Source: Massilia sp. PAMC28688
Lineage (GTDB): Bacteria > Pseudomonadota > Gammaproteobacteria > Burkholderiales > Burkholderiaceae_D
DNA: 64,000 bases
Reading direction: 5' to 3'
Assembly (NCBI RefSeq): GCF_019443445.1
Contig: NZ_CP080378.1
Coordinates: 1,984,001 to 2,048,000 of the forward strand
Shown in pieces: positions 47,643-56,441 of this stretch. The notes below the pieces were generated by a model. It made no database searches and was not told the origin of the DNA. It saw only the letters and a list, made by a program, of their open reading frames with translations. The position numbers were made by a program, and so were the translations under genes. The first letter of the stretch is position 1, and every line of letters starts with the position of its first letter.

Positions 47643-48881
47643 TTAACCGAAGAACAGGTAAGCCACGAACACGGCGGCGATCATGCCTGCCACGTCGGCC
47701 AGCAGGCCGTAGCCGACCGCGTAGCGCGTCTTGCGGATGCCGACCGAGCCGAAATACAGGGCGATGATGTAGAACGTGGTGTCGGCCGCGCCCTGCATGA
47801 TGGAGACCAGGCGGCCGACAAAGGAGTCCACGCCGTAGGCCTTCATGGTGTCGATCATCATGGCCTTGGAACCGCTGCCCGACAGTGGCTTCATGAGGGC
47901 GGTGGGCAGGGCGCCGGTCCAGCTGTTGTCCACGCCAAGCTGCAGGCAAACCCAGTTCATGCCGCTCACGATCATGCCCAGGACGCCCGAATTGCGCACC
48001 ACGCCAATGGCCACCAGCATGCCCACCAGGTAGGGAATGACGGTCAGCGAGGTCTGGATGCCACCCTTGGCCCCTTCAATAAAGGCTTCATACACATTCA
48101 CGCGCCGCCGCAGCGCGCCCAGGATGAAGGTAACGATGATGGAAAACAGGATCAGGTTGGCCGAAATCTTCGATACCACTTCGATCTCGGTCTTGTTCAG
48201 GTAGTAGGCAAAATAGTAGACCAGGCCGGCGCAGGCCAGCGTGGTGCCGCCCAGCCAGGAGAGGACCACGCGGTCGAGCAGGTTGATGCCCTGGCGCAGC
48301 GACACCGCAACGACGCCGACCAAGGTCGAGGCAAAGGTGGCCAGCAGGCAGGGAATGAAGATGTCGGACGGGTCGGCCGCGCCGAGAATGGCGCGCTGGG
48401 CCATGATGGAAAGGGGAATGACGGTCAGGCCGGAAGTCTGGATCACCAGGAACATGATCTGGGCGTCGCTGGCCTCATCCTTGTTGGGATTGATCTCCTG
48501 CAGGCTTTCCATCGCCTTGAGGCCGAAGGGCGTGGCCGCGTTGTCCAGACCCAGCATATTGGCGGAAAAATTCATCACCATGTGGCCGTTGGCCGGGTGC
48601 TCCTTGGGAACGCCGGGAAAGATGCGCGAAAAGAAGGGCGCGATCAGGCGGGCCACCCAGCCCACCGCGCCAGCCTTTTCGCCCACATTCATGATGCCCA
48701 GCCACAACGTCATGATGCCGGCCAGCGGCAGCGCAATGTCCATCACGGCTGACTTGGCCGAGGTAAAGGTACCTTCGATGATCTTCGCGAAAATCAGCGT
48801 GTCGCCGAAATACAGCCACTGGTAGAGCGCTGCCACAAACCCAACGAGAAAGAAGCTGGACCAGATGTAATTAAGTGCCAT
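47643..48881 (-). CDS. SpmA-SpmB fusion, nucleoside-recognition domain membrane protein
   Basis: A protein of about 412 residues with two Gate/nucleoside-recognition domains in tandem. The first half carries SpmA features (MDIALPLAGIMTLWLGIMNVGEKAG, HPANGHMVMNFSANMLGLDNAATPFGLKAMESLQ), the second half SpmB features (AFIEGAKGGIQTSLTVIPYLVGMLVAIGVVRNSG, LMKPLSGSGSKAMMIDTMKAYG). About ten membrane helices. In B. subtilis spmA and spmB follow a DD-carboxypeptidase gene and affect spore-core dehydration; here a non-sporulating lineage has a fused copy with dacB. The TTG nine codons upstream was rejected in favour of ATG; neither has a good ribosome-binding site. Confidence 0.85.
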   Translation of the reverse strand: MALNYIWSSFFLVGFVAALYQWLYFGDTLIFAKIIEGTFTSAKSAVMDIALPLAGIMTLWLGIMNVGEKAGAVGWVARLIAPFFSRIFPGVPKEHPANGHMVMNFSANMLGLDNAATPFGLKAMESLQEINPNKDEASDAQIMFLVIQTSGLTVIPLSIMAQRAILGAADPSDIFIPCLLATFASTLVGVVAVSLRQGINLLDRVVLSWLGGTTLACAGLVYYFAYYLNKTEIEVVSKISANLILFSIIVTFILGALRRRVNVYEAFIEGAKGGIQTSLTVIPYLVGMLVAIGVVRNSGVLGMIVSGMNWVCLQLGVDNSWTGALPTALMKPLSGSGSKAMMIDTMKAYGVDSFVGRLVSIMQGAADTTFYIIALYFGSVGIRKTRYAVGYGLLADVAGMIAAVFVAYLFFG

Positions 48882-48996
48882 GTCGATATGTTCGGTGAGG
48901 AAATTCAAGAATCAGCAAGAGTATAGGCGCAGCTTGCCAGTAATTCGACAAACTCTTGCGCGCGTGGCGGGCGGCAGATCCCGAAAAGGGCGGTTA

Positions 48997-49008
48997 TGAT
49001 AATTATCA
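48997..49008. promoter_or_regulatory. Fur-box-like palindrome
   Basis: TGATAATTATCA is a perfect 12-bp palindrome embedded in TTATGATAATTATCAGATAA, close to the GATAAT repeats of Fur boxes. It lies 17 bp before the solute-binding protein start and in the divergent gap with the SpmAB-like gene. It could mean iron control of the downstream uptake genes. By eye only. Confidence 0.5.
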
Positions 49009-49025
49009 GATAACACAGGAGCACC

Positions 49026-50735
49026 ATGCCGATGTCCATCCGCTTTGCCGCTGCCTGCCTCACGCTTGCCTGCTGGGCCTTGCCGGCCACGGCCGCCGAG
49101 AAGGTGCTGCATACCTACATCAGCACCAGCGAAACGGGCATCGATCCGGCCATGGCGTCCGACATCGCCACGCTGAGCCTGATTGAAAACATCTTCGATC
49201 CCCTGCTGCGCTATGACTACCAGGCGCGGCCGGTCGCACTGCGCGGCAATACCGCCGCCATGCCGCAGGTGAGCGATGGCGGCCTGACCTACACCCTGCG
49301 CATCCGGCCCGGCATCTTGTTTACCGACCACCCGGCCTTTGGCGGCAAGCCGCGCGAACTGACCGCGGCGGACTATGTTTACAGCATCAAGCGGCTGTAC
49401 GATCCGGCCGTGAAGTCACCCTGGCTGTCCCTGTTCGATGGCAAGATTGCCGGCGACGGGGCGCTCAAGACCGGCTTCAGCCAGGCCACTGCCATTGCAG
49501 GGCTGCAGGCGCCGGACCGCTACACCCTGCGCATCCGCCTGTCGTCGCCCGACAACAATTTCCCCTTATACCTTGCCACGCCAGCCTCGGCGGCCGTGGC
49601 GCGCGAGGTGATTGAAGCCCATCCCGGCCAGAGCGGCAATCATCCCGTGGGCACCGGGCCGTTCCGCGTGGGCTCATGGAAGCGCAGCGACCGCATCGTG
49701 CTGGTGGCCAACCGCCAGAGCGCGCGCGACAACTTGCCCATCGTCGACCGGGTGGAGGTGAAGGTCGCGGAAGAATTCCAGGGGCGCGTGCTGGGCTTTC
49801 TCAACGGTGATTACGACTACCTGGAGCAGGTGCCCGAATCGATGACGGACATGGTCATTGCAGGCGGCCGCCTCAAGCCCGAACTGGCCGCGCGCGGCAT
49901 GGTGCTCACGCGCTTCCCGGTGCTGCAGACCTATTACATGTGGATGAACATGGAAGACCCGCTGCTGGGCGGCTACACCAGGGACAAGATTGCCTTGCGG
50001 CGGGCCATTGCGCTCAGCTACAACAGCGACGAAGATATCGCGCTCCTCAAGCAAGGCTTTGCCCTGCGCGCCGAGTCGCCCTTGCCGCCCAATGTACTGG
50101 GCCATGATCCAGCCTACCGCAGCCCCGTTTCGTACAACCAGGCCATGGCCCGTGCCCTGCTGGAGCGCTATGGCTACCGCCTGCGCGCCGGCGAGCGCTT
50201 TCGCCGCACCCCCGACGGGCAGCCGCTGACGCTCACCATGCACAGCGAAGCGACCGTGTCGGGGCGCCTGCGCGACGAACTGTGGCGCAAGAACCTGAAT
50301 GCCATTGGCCTGCGGGTGGTGTTCCGGACCGACAAGAAAACGGAAATCATCAAGGCATCGCGGCTGGGCAAGGTCCAAATGTTCGAGAGCAACTGGATCG
50401 CTGATTTTCCGGACGGCGACAATTTCTACCAGCTGCTCTACGGCCCCAACAGCGGCCGCGCCAACTATGCCCGCTTCAACCTGCCCGCCTACAACGAGCG
50501 GTATGAACAGGCGCGCGCCCTGCCTGATTCCCCGGCGCGCCAGAAACTGTACTTGGAAATGAACCAGCTCATTCACGCCTACAACCCCTGGGTGCCCCTG
50601 ACCCACCCGATCTCGGCAGACATTCGTCATCCGTGGTTGAAAAACTACATGCGCCATCCCGTTGCACTGACCACCTGGCGCTATCTCGATATCGATGTGA
50701 CCCAGCGCAACCGTGCGCTGCAGCAGTTGCGGTAA
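49026..50735 (+). CDS. Periplasmic solute-binding protein, oligopeptide (SBP_bac_5) family
   Basis: A 569-residue exported binding protein. Signal peptide about residues 1-24 (FAAACLTLACWALPATAA), then the family-5 fold: STSETGIDPAMASDIATLSLIENIFDPLLRYD, YVYSIKRLYDPAV, GTGPFRVGSWKRSDRIVLVAN, IALRRAIALSYN and FESNWIADFPDGDNFYQLLYGPNSG. It binds peptides or similar ligands for an ABC importer, but no permease or ATPase gene is adjacent. A TonB receptor gene follows. A Fur-like site overlaps its promoter area. Confidence 0.9.
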   Translation: MPMSIRFAAACLTLACWALPATAAEKVLHTYISTSETGIDPAMASDIATLSLIENIFDPLLRYDYQARPVALRGNTAAMPQVSDGGLTYTLRIRPGILFTDHPAFGGKPRELTAADYVYSIKRLYDPAVKSPWLSLFDGKIAGDGALKTGFSQATAIAGLQAPDRYTLRIRLSSPDNNFPLYLATPASAAVAREVIEAHPGQSGNHPVGTGPFRVGSWKRSDRIVLVANRQSARDNLPIVDRVEVKVAEEFQGRVLGFLNGDYDYLEQVPESMTDMVIAGGRLKPELAARGMVLTRFPVLQTYYMWMNMEDPLLGGYTRDKIALRRAIALSYNSDEDIALLKQGFALRAESPLPPNVLGHDPAYRSPVSYNQAMARALLERYGYRLRAGERFRRTPDGQPLTLTMHSEATVSGRLRDELWRKNLNAIGLRVVFRTDKKTEIIKASRLGKVQMFESNWIADFPDGDNFYQLLYGPNSGRANYARFNLPAYNERYEQARALPDSPARQKLYLEMNQLIHAYNPWVPLTHPISADIRHPWLKNYMRHPVALTTWRYLDIDVTQRNRALQQLR

Positions 50736-50786
50736 GAACGAGTTTCGACGCTGGTACCCATGCCAACGCAATAACAAGGAGACGAT

Positions 50787-53627
50787 GTGAAGCTCACCAA
50801 ACTGGCTTACCTGCTCACCCTGGCCGGCCTGGCCGCGGCCCATCCTGTTGTGGTCATGGCGCAAACGGCGGCCCCGCCCATGGCGCGCGTGGAAATCACC
50901 GGCAGCAGCATCAAGCGCATCGCCAAAGAGGGCGCGCTGCCGGTCGAGATCATCACCCGGCGCCAGATCGAGGAGCAGGGCATCGTCAATGCCGAACAGC
51001 TCATCGCAACCCTGAACGTCAACGGCAATGGCTCGGACAATCTGGCCAGCAATGCCGATGTCACCAGCGGTGCCCAGCGCGGCAACAACGGTGCCAGCTC
51101 GGCCAACCTGCGCGGCCAGGGCAGCGACAGCACGCTGGTGCTGCTCAATGGCCGCCGCATCGCCACCCACGGCATGAAGGGCGCGGCGGTCGACCTCAAT
51201 TCCATCCCGTTTGCGGCCGTGGAACGGGTGGAAGTGCTCAAGGACGGCGCCTCCGCCATCTACGGCACCGACGCCATTGGCGGCGTGATCAACTTCATCC
51301 TGCGCAGGAACTACAAGGGCCTGGAAGCGCAGGCGTTTACCGACCTGACCGAAGCGGGCGGCGGCAATATCCAGCGCTACCAGGTGACCGGCGGCTTTGG
51401 TGACCTGGACCGGCGTGGCTTCAACGTGCTGCTGGCCGCCTCCACCAGCGAGAACAAGGCGCTTTACGGCAACCAGCGCGGCTTCGTCAACACCTTCCAG
51501 TCCGAGCGCGGCCTGTCGCCGGACACGCGGGGTGCGCCCTTTGCCAACGTGTTCGCCACGCCGCTGGCCGACACCATTTTCAGCCGCCGCAGTTCGACCG
51601 GCCCGGTGCTGCCGGCTACCGGCATCGCCTACACGGGTGTGAGCCTGCTCGACCTGCCGGGCGGCGCCGGCTGCAACGCCATTGACGGCATGGGGCCGTA
51701 CGACGAAAAGCTGTGGGACCAGCCCAGTTCGGGCCTGGGCTGCGCCTGGGATACCGGGCGCGCGGCCGTGCTGCAGCAGCCGGTCAAGAACAGCAACTTT
51801 GTCTCGCGCGCCACCTTCAGGGTGGGCGAGCATGAACTGTTTGCCGAAGCCGTGGGTTCCAGGACCGAAGTGGCCAAGCGCTTCTCGCCCAACCAGATAT
51901 CACCGAGCGCAGCGAACTTCCCGGCCAGTTCCTTCTACCCGGCGACGGGGGCGGCCTACGACGAAGTGTTCAACGCCCTGGTGGCCGTGTTCCCGTCGAT
52001 TGAAGCGAACCGCGGGCTGCCGATTGCCTATCGCTGGCGCTGCATGGAATGCGGCAACCGCGAGATCGTCACCGAAAGCGAGGCCGGACGCGTGCAGCTG
52101 GGCGCGGACGGCCAGGTATTCGGAGGCGACTACAAGATCGGGCTGTCGCGCGCCTTTAGCCAGTCCGACTCCACGCTTGGCCAGGGCTACAACTACACGG
52201 CCGCGCTGGCAGCGGCGCTGGGGACCGGCATCATCAACCCTTTTCTGCAGCCGGGGCAGCAGCAGTCATCTGACGCGATGGAACTCATCCGCAGCACATC
52301 GGCGGCCGGCGTGGTGCTGTACGGCGGGCGCAGTACGCTGACCGCCTTTGACGCAGCCCTGTCGCGCCAGGTGGGCAGCATGGGCGGGGGCGCCATCATG
52401 GCAGCCGTGGGCACCGACCTGCGCAAGGAAGCGTACCGCTTCAATGGCGACGCGCGCGACGCTGCCGCGCGCCCGGCCATCCTCAACGCCCCGTTCGACG
52501 ACGTCAATGCGCTGCCGCAGGTAAGCCGCTACATCCGCGCCGTGTACGCCGAAGTGCTGATGCCGGTGACCAAGGCGTTCGAGCTGACGGTGGCGGTGCG
52601 GCGCGACGACTATTCCGACTTCGGCCCCACGGTCAATCCCAAGGTATCGCTGCGCTACCAGCCGCGCGAACAGCTGCTGCTGCGCGCATCCTATAATGAA
52701 GGCTTCCGCGCGCCGTCGTTCTACCAGCTGTTCAACGGCACTACCGAATCGAACTATGTGGGCAAGGACCTGGCCGATCCGGCCACCTGTCCTGGCGGGC
52801 AGGTTGATACTGCCACCCCGGGGTGCGCCGCGATCACCCCCGTGATCCTCAATGGCGGCAACACCAAACTGGGTCCGGAGACCGCCAAACAAGGCTCGGT
52901 GGGCATCGTCTTCGAGCCAGGCGCGCGCGTCTCGGCCAACCTTGACCTGTGGGAGATCCGTCGCTTCGACACCGTGCGCGCGGTACCGCTGACCATCATG
53001 CTGGCGCGGCCCGACCTGTTCGACGCCCAGCTTTTGCGCGATGAAGGCGGTACCCTGCGTGCCATCGACCAGCGCTGGGTCAATACCGGCGACAGCATCA
53101 CGCGCGGCATCGAAGCAGGCTTGCGCACCAACGGCAAGTGGCGCGGTGGTGCATGGGGCGCCGGCATCGACGGCTCCTACCTGCTCAAGAAAGTGAGCCG
53201 TCCGCTGCCAAGCGCCCCGTTTGGCGAGAGCGAGGTGGGACGCTTCCTGTTCGTGGGCGACCTTGGCCTCAAGTGGAAGCACACTGCCTACGCCAGCTAC
53301 CGCCAGGGCAACTGGAGCGGCATGCTGCAGAACGTGTACCGGCACGGCTACCGCGACCAGGTGCTGCCGGGAGTGGCCAGCGGACGCGTGACGCCGCCGC
53401 AGTTCGATCCCAAGGTCGACGCGTATTCGATCTTTAACGTCAGCGCCACCTACACCGGCATCCGCAACCTCAGTCTGACCGCGGGCATCAAGAACCTGTT
53501 CGACAAGGACCCGCCGTTCGCGGTTACCTACGACAGCAATACCGGTGCCGGCAGCTCGTGGGAACCGCGCGTGGCCGACCCGCGCGGGCGCTCGCTCACG
53601 CTCATGGCGAACTATAAGTTCTTCTGA
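50787..53627 (+). CDS. TonB-dependent outer-membrane receptor
   Basis: A 946-residue receptor with GTG start (AAGGAG five bases upstream; an ATG two bases before is out of frame). Signal peptide about 1-26, plug domain about 35-165 (RVEITGSSIKRIAKEGALPVEIITRRQIEE, LRGQGSDSTLVLLNGRRI, VERVEVLKDGASAIYGTDAIGGVINFILR), then the 22-strand barrel ending NYKFF. The ITGSSIKR start and LLNGRR signature belong to the large Oar/carbohydrate-peptide TBDR class rather than classical siderophore receptors. The ligand is unknown; flanking genes point to peptides. Confidence 0.93.
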   Translation: MKLTKLAYLLTLAGLAAAHPVVVMAQTAAPPMARVEITGSSIKRIAKEGALPVEIITRRQIEEQGIVNAEQLIATLNVNGNGSDNLASNADVTSGAQRGNNGASSANLRGQGSDSTLVLLNGRRIATHGMKGAAVDLNSIPFAAVERVEVLKDGASAIYGTDAIGGVINFILRRNYKGLEAQAFTDLTEAGGGNIQRYQVTGGFGDLDRRGFNVLLAASTSENKALYGNQRGFVNTFQSERGLSPDTRGAPFANVFATPLADTIFSRRSSTGPVLPATGIAYTGVSLLDLPGGAGCNAIDGMGPYDEKLWDQPSSGLGCAWDTGRAAVLQQPVKNSNFVSRATFRVGEHELFAEAVGSRTEVAKRFSPNQISPSAANFPASSFYPATGAAYDEVFNALVAVFPSIEANRGLPIAYRWRCMECGNREIVTESEAGRVQLGADGQVFGGDYKIGLSRAFSQSDSTLGQGYNYTAALAAALGTGIINPFLQPGQQQSSDAMELIRSTSAAGVVLYGGRSTLTAFDAALSRQVGSMGGGAIMAAVGTDLRKEAYRFNGDARDAAARPAILNAPFDDVNALPQVSRYIRAVYAEVLMPVTKAFELTVAVRRDDYSDFGPTVNPKVSLRYQPREQLLLRASYNEGFRAPSFYQLFNGTTESNYVGKDLADPATCPGGQVDTATPGCAAITPVILNGGNTKLGPETAKQGSVGIVFEPGARVSANLDLWEIRRFDTVRAVPLTIMLARPDLFDAQLLRDEGGTLRAIDQRWVNTGDSITRGIEAGLRTNGKWRGGAWGAGIDGSYLLKKVSRPLPSAPFGESEVGRFLFVGDLGLKWKHTAYASYRQGNWSGMLQNVYRHGYRDQVLPGVASGRVTPPQFDPKVDAYSIFNVSATYTGIRNLSLTAGIKNLFDKDPPFAVTYDSNTGAGSSWEPRVADPRGRSLTLMANYKFF

Positions 53628-53646
53628 ATGCTATAGTCGGGCCGTG

Positions 53647-53662
53647 GCCGGCAGGTGCCGGC
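53647..53662 (+). repeat. Small GC hairpin between receptor and carboxypeptidase genes
   Basis: GCCGGC, AGGT, GCCGGC. A 6-bp stem with a 4-nt loop, 20 bp after the receptor stop and 30 bp before the next start. It may lower downstream expression; there is no T-run. Confidence 0.4.
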
Positions 53663-53691
53663 TGCGGTAGCAGCGTGTATCCGGGTTCGTT

Positions 53692-54753
53692 ATGTCCAGC
53701 AGCGAGAAAATCAGCCGGCGCAGCTTCGCCGCCCTGGCCGCCCTGTCGGCCGTGTTGCCGGCGGCTGCGCATACGCCGACGCGCGCCAGCGTCATGAAGC
53801 ATCGCCTGATCAAGCCACCGCGCCTGCGCTTTGGCGACACCATCGGCCTGATTGCGCCGGGTGGATACACCGACGACGAAGCCATTGCGCGCGCGGTGAC
53901 CAAGATCGAGCAGCTGGGATTTCGGGTGCGGCTGGGCGAGCACCTGCGCGAGGTGTACGGCAATTACGCGGGATCGGTGGGGCAGCGGCTGGCTGATTTG
54001 CACGGCATGTTTGCAGATTCCGAGGTCAAGGCCCTGTGGTGCATCCGGGGCGGGTCGGGCTGCATCTCGCTGCTCTCGTCGATCGACTACCGGCTGCTGC
54101 GGGCCAATCCCAAGATCCTGATCGGCTACTCCGACATCACCGCCCTGCACCTGGCGATCTACCGGCACGCGGGCTTGGTGACTTTCCATGGGCCGGTGGC
54201 GGGGTCGGGGATGTCGGTGTACTCGAATGGGCACATGCTCAATGTGCTCATGGATCCGCAGGCCGAGTACACCATCCGGATGGCGCCTGAGAACGCCGAG
54301 CGTGCGCTGGCCGAGCCGCACTTCGGCATCCGCACGGCGGTGCATGGGCAAGCCAGCGGACGGCTAATCGGCGGCAACTTGAGCATGGTAGCGGCGCTGG
54401 CGGGCACCCCCTATGCGGCCGATTTTCGCAAACGCTTGCTGTTTCTCGAAGAAGTCAACGAAGCGCCGTACCGGATTGAACGCTGGCTGACGCAGCTCGA
54501 CCTGGCGGTTGGGCTGGAGCAGGCGGCGGGCGTCATGATCGGCATTTGCGACAACTGTGTGCCCGATGAAGGCGAGCATTCGCTGACGCTGCACGAAACG
54601 CTGGATATGCACCTGAAGCGGTTGTCGACGGCGGCGGTGTCTGGCTACTCGTTCGGCCACATCCGGCATCAATTCACACTTCCCATTGGCATCAACGCCC
54701 GTCTCGACACGTTGCGCCAAACCGTCACCCTGCTCGAAGCGGCGGTCAGCTGA
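53692..54753 (+). CDS. ldcA: LD-carboxypeptidase (S66 family) with Tat signal
   Basis: A 353-residue murein tetrapeptide carboxypeptidase. The S66 core is complete: FGDTIGLIAPGGYTDDEAI, WCIRGGSGCISLLSSIDY, the nucleophile region LIGYSDITALHLAIY, FHGPVAG, GGNLSMVAALAGTPYA and LFLEEVNEAPYRIERWLTQLD. The N-terminus has a twin-arginine signal (ISRRSFAALAALSAVLPAAA). E. coli LdcA is cytosolic; export here would place it in the periplasm, removing the terminal D-Ala of tetrapeptides outside the cytosol. It follows the peptide-type binding protein and TonB receptor genes. Confidence 0.92.
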   Translation: MSSSEKISRRSFAALAALSAVLPAAAHTPTRASVMKHRLIKPPRLRFGDTIGLIAPGGYTDDEAIARAVTKIEQLGFRVRLGEHLREVYGNYAGSVGQRLADLHGMFADSEVKALWCIRGGSGCISLLSSIDYRLLRANPKILIGYSDITALHLAIYRHAGLVTFHGPVAGSGMSVYSNGHMLNVLMDPQAEYTIRMAPENAERALAEPHFGIRTAVHGQASGRLIGGNLSMVAALAGTPYAADFRKRLLFLEEVNEAPYRIERWLTQLDLAVGLEQAAGVMIGICDNCVPDEGEHSLTLHETLDMHLKRLSTAAVSGYSFGHIRHQFTLPIGINARLDTLRQTVTLLEAAVS

Positions 54754-54773
54754 CGCACTGCTACGCCCGCAAA

Positions 54774-55150
54774 CAATTTCCCACAGGCGGGGTCAGACCA
54801 CTTAAACGCACCAAAATCAATTTCCTACAGGCGGGGTCAGACCACTTAAACGGGCAAAAATCAATTGTTTTGCTACCATCGAGGGCGAATTCATTGCCAC
54901 GTCGACATGAGCGGACGGCAAAAATGAGGCGAAAACAATTGTTTCTGATTGGCGAGGTGTCGATACGTAACTGGACGCTACGGCATCAGACCTTGTTGCC
55001 ACTTTTTTGTTGACGTCATGCACTGCCTTAAGGCCAATCGATTTGCGCCGGAAACTGTTGCTCTTACCGCGTTTAAGTGGTCTGACCCTGGTGTTAGGAA
55101 ATTGATTTTTGCATGTTTAAGTGGTCTGACCCTGGTGGGGGGAAATTTTT
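54774..55150. repeat. Paired inverted direct repeats, REP/MITE-like
   Basis: Two near-identical 35-bp units (54774-54808 and 54818-54852; one mismatch) share GGGGTCAGACCACTTAAAC with a 44-bp period. Two reversed copies follow at about 55069-55112 and 55113-55150, containing GTTTAAGTGGTCTGACCC, also 44 bp apart. They enclose 216 bp without a convincing ORF. The arrangement resembles a REP/BIME-type element of RAYT transposases or a non-autonomous MITE. The repeats account for most of the 515-bp gap between ldcA and the next gene. Confidence 0.85.
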
Positions 55151-55269
55151 TGGAGGAATTTTTGTCTTGCGCACGGAAGCTAACAGAGCGGTTCCGCAAA
55201 AACGTCCATACTGGCGTGACTTCCCTCCGCGTATGAGGTATTTGAACAGCTGATTCGAACGGTCCTGCC

Positions 55270-56355
55270 ATGTCCTTTGCCATCCTTGCCACCTGTGTCG
55301 CCTTTATCCTCGTTTCAACGCTGGTGCCATTGTCACGACGCACCGAGTGGATCATCCGGGACCTCGACTTCCCGCGCCTGCAGCTGGCGGTCCTGGCCCT
55401 GGCCCTGCTGGTGGCGCAATTCGTCCTGCTCGACATGCGCGAGATCGGCGCCAAGATCATGGTCGTCATCACCGTGACTTGCCTGCTGTATCAGGGATGG
55501 TGGATTTTTCCGTACACCCGCATCTATCCGAGCGAGGTCAAGGCGGCCGTCAATACCGATACCGCCGAGTCGATCCGTATCCTCACCGCCAATGTCCTCA
55601 CCACCAATCACAATGCCCAGGGCTTGATTGACCTGATCCATGAGTACAAGCCCGATGTGTTCGTGACGCTGGAAACCGATGCATGGTGGCAGCGGCAGCT
55701 CGATATTCTCGAGGACGACTATCCGCATGCGATGAAGTGCCCGCTCGATAACCTCTACGGCATGCATGTGTACTCGCGGCTACCCTTGCACGATGGCGCC
55801 ATTCAATTTCTCGTGGAACGGGATATTCCCTCCATGCACGCGATGGTCGAGTTGCCGTCCGGCCGCAAGGTGCGCATGCATTTCCTCCACCCCGCCCCGC
55901 CCAGTCCCACCGAGCACGCTGAATCCACCGAGCGCGACGCGGAACTGTTGATCGTGGCCAAGAGTGTCAAGGGCCTGGACACGCCCGTCATCGTGGCAGG
56001 CGACTTGAACGATGTCGCATGGTCGACCACCACGCGCCTGTTCCGCAAGATCAGCGGCCTGCTCGATCCCCGCATTGGCCGCGGCATGTTCAATACGTTT
56101 CACGCCGATCATTGGTTCTTGCGCTGGCCGCTAGACCATTTTTTCCACAGCAAGCATTTCACGCTGACATCCTTGCATCGCTTGCCCAAATTCGGTTCCG
56201 ATCATTTTCCCGTCTTCATTGAACTGACTTATGACCAGGCCCGCGGGGCAGTTCAGCATGGCTTGCAGGCCGATGCCGATGACAAGCAGCTGGCCGAGGA
56301 AAAGATCGCCGCCGAACCGGTGAGCGAGGACGACGTCCACGAGCCGCAAGCCTGA
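55270..56355 (+). CDS. Membrane-anchored endonuclease/exonuclease/phosphatase family protein
   Basis: A 361-residue protein with three N-terminal membrane helices (about residues 1-20, 38-57, 62-82; FAILATCVAFILVSTLVPL, LQLAVLALALLVAQFVLLDM, IMVVITVTCLLYQGWWIF) and a C-terminal EEP-fold domain (IRILTANVLTTNHNAQGLIDLI, YKPDVFVTLETDAWW, MHFLHPAPPSPTE, VIVAGDLNDVAWS, FGSDHFPVFIEL). The DLN...SDHFP residues are the typical catalytic pair. Relatives hydrolyse phosphodiesters in lipids or nucleic acids; the substrate here is unknown. The active domain probably faces the periplasm. Confidence 0.9.
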   Translation: MSFAILATCVAFILVSTLVPLSRRTEWIIRDLDFPRLQLAVLALALLVAQFVLLDMREIGAKIMVVITVTCLLYQGWWIFPYTRIYPSEVKAAVNTDTAESIRILTANVLTTNHNAQGLIDLIHEYKPDVFVTLETDAWWQRQLDILEDDYPHAMKCPLDNLYGMHVYSRLPLHDGAIQFLVERDIPSMHAMVELPSGRKVRMHFLHPAPPSPTEHAESTERDAELLIVAKSVKGLDTPVIVAGDLNDVAWSTTTRLFRKISGLLDPRIGRGMFNTFHADHWFLRWPLDHFFHSKHFTLTSLHRLPKFGSDHFPVFIELTYDQARGAVQHGLQADADDKQLAEEKIAAEPVSEDDVHEPQA

Positions 56356-56441
56356 GCAGGGCCGGCAGCGCTGCAACACGGCCGGCGGCCCCTTGCGGAC
56401 CGGCAGGCACCGGCCAGCCGCGCAGCAAGACGCCTGCGACC

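Noticed and set aside
49674..51833. A 719-codon minus-strand frame opposite the binding protein and TonB receptor
   Set aside because: Crosses the gap between two well-supported plus-strand genes and has no recognisable motif.
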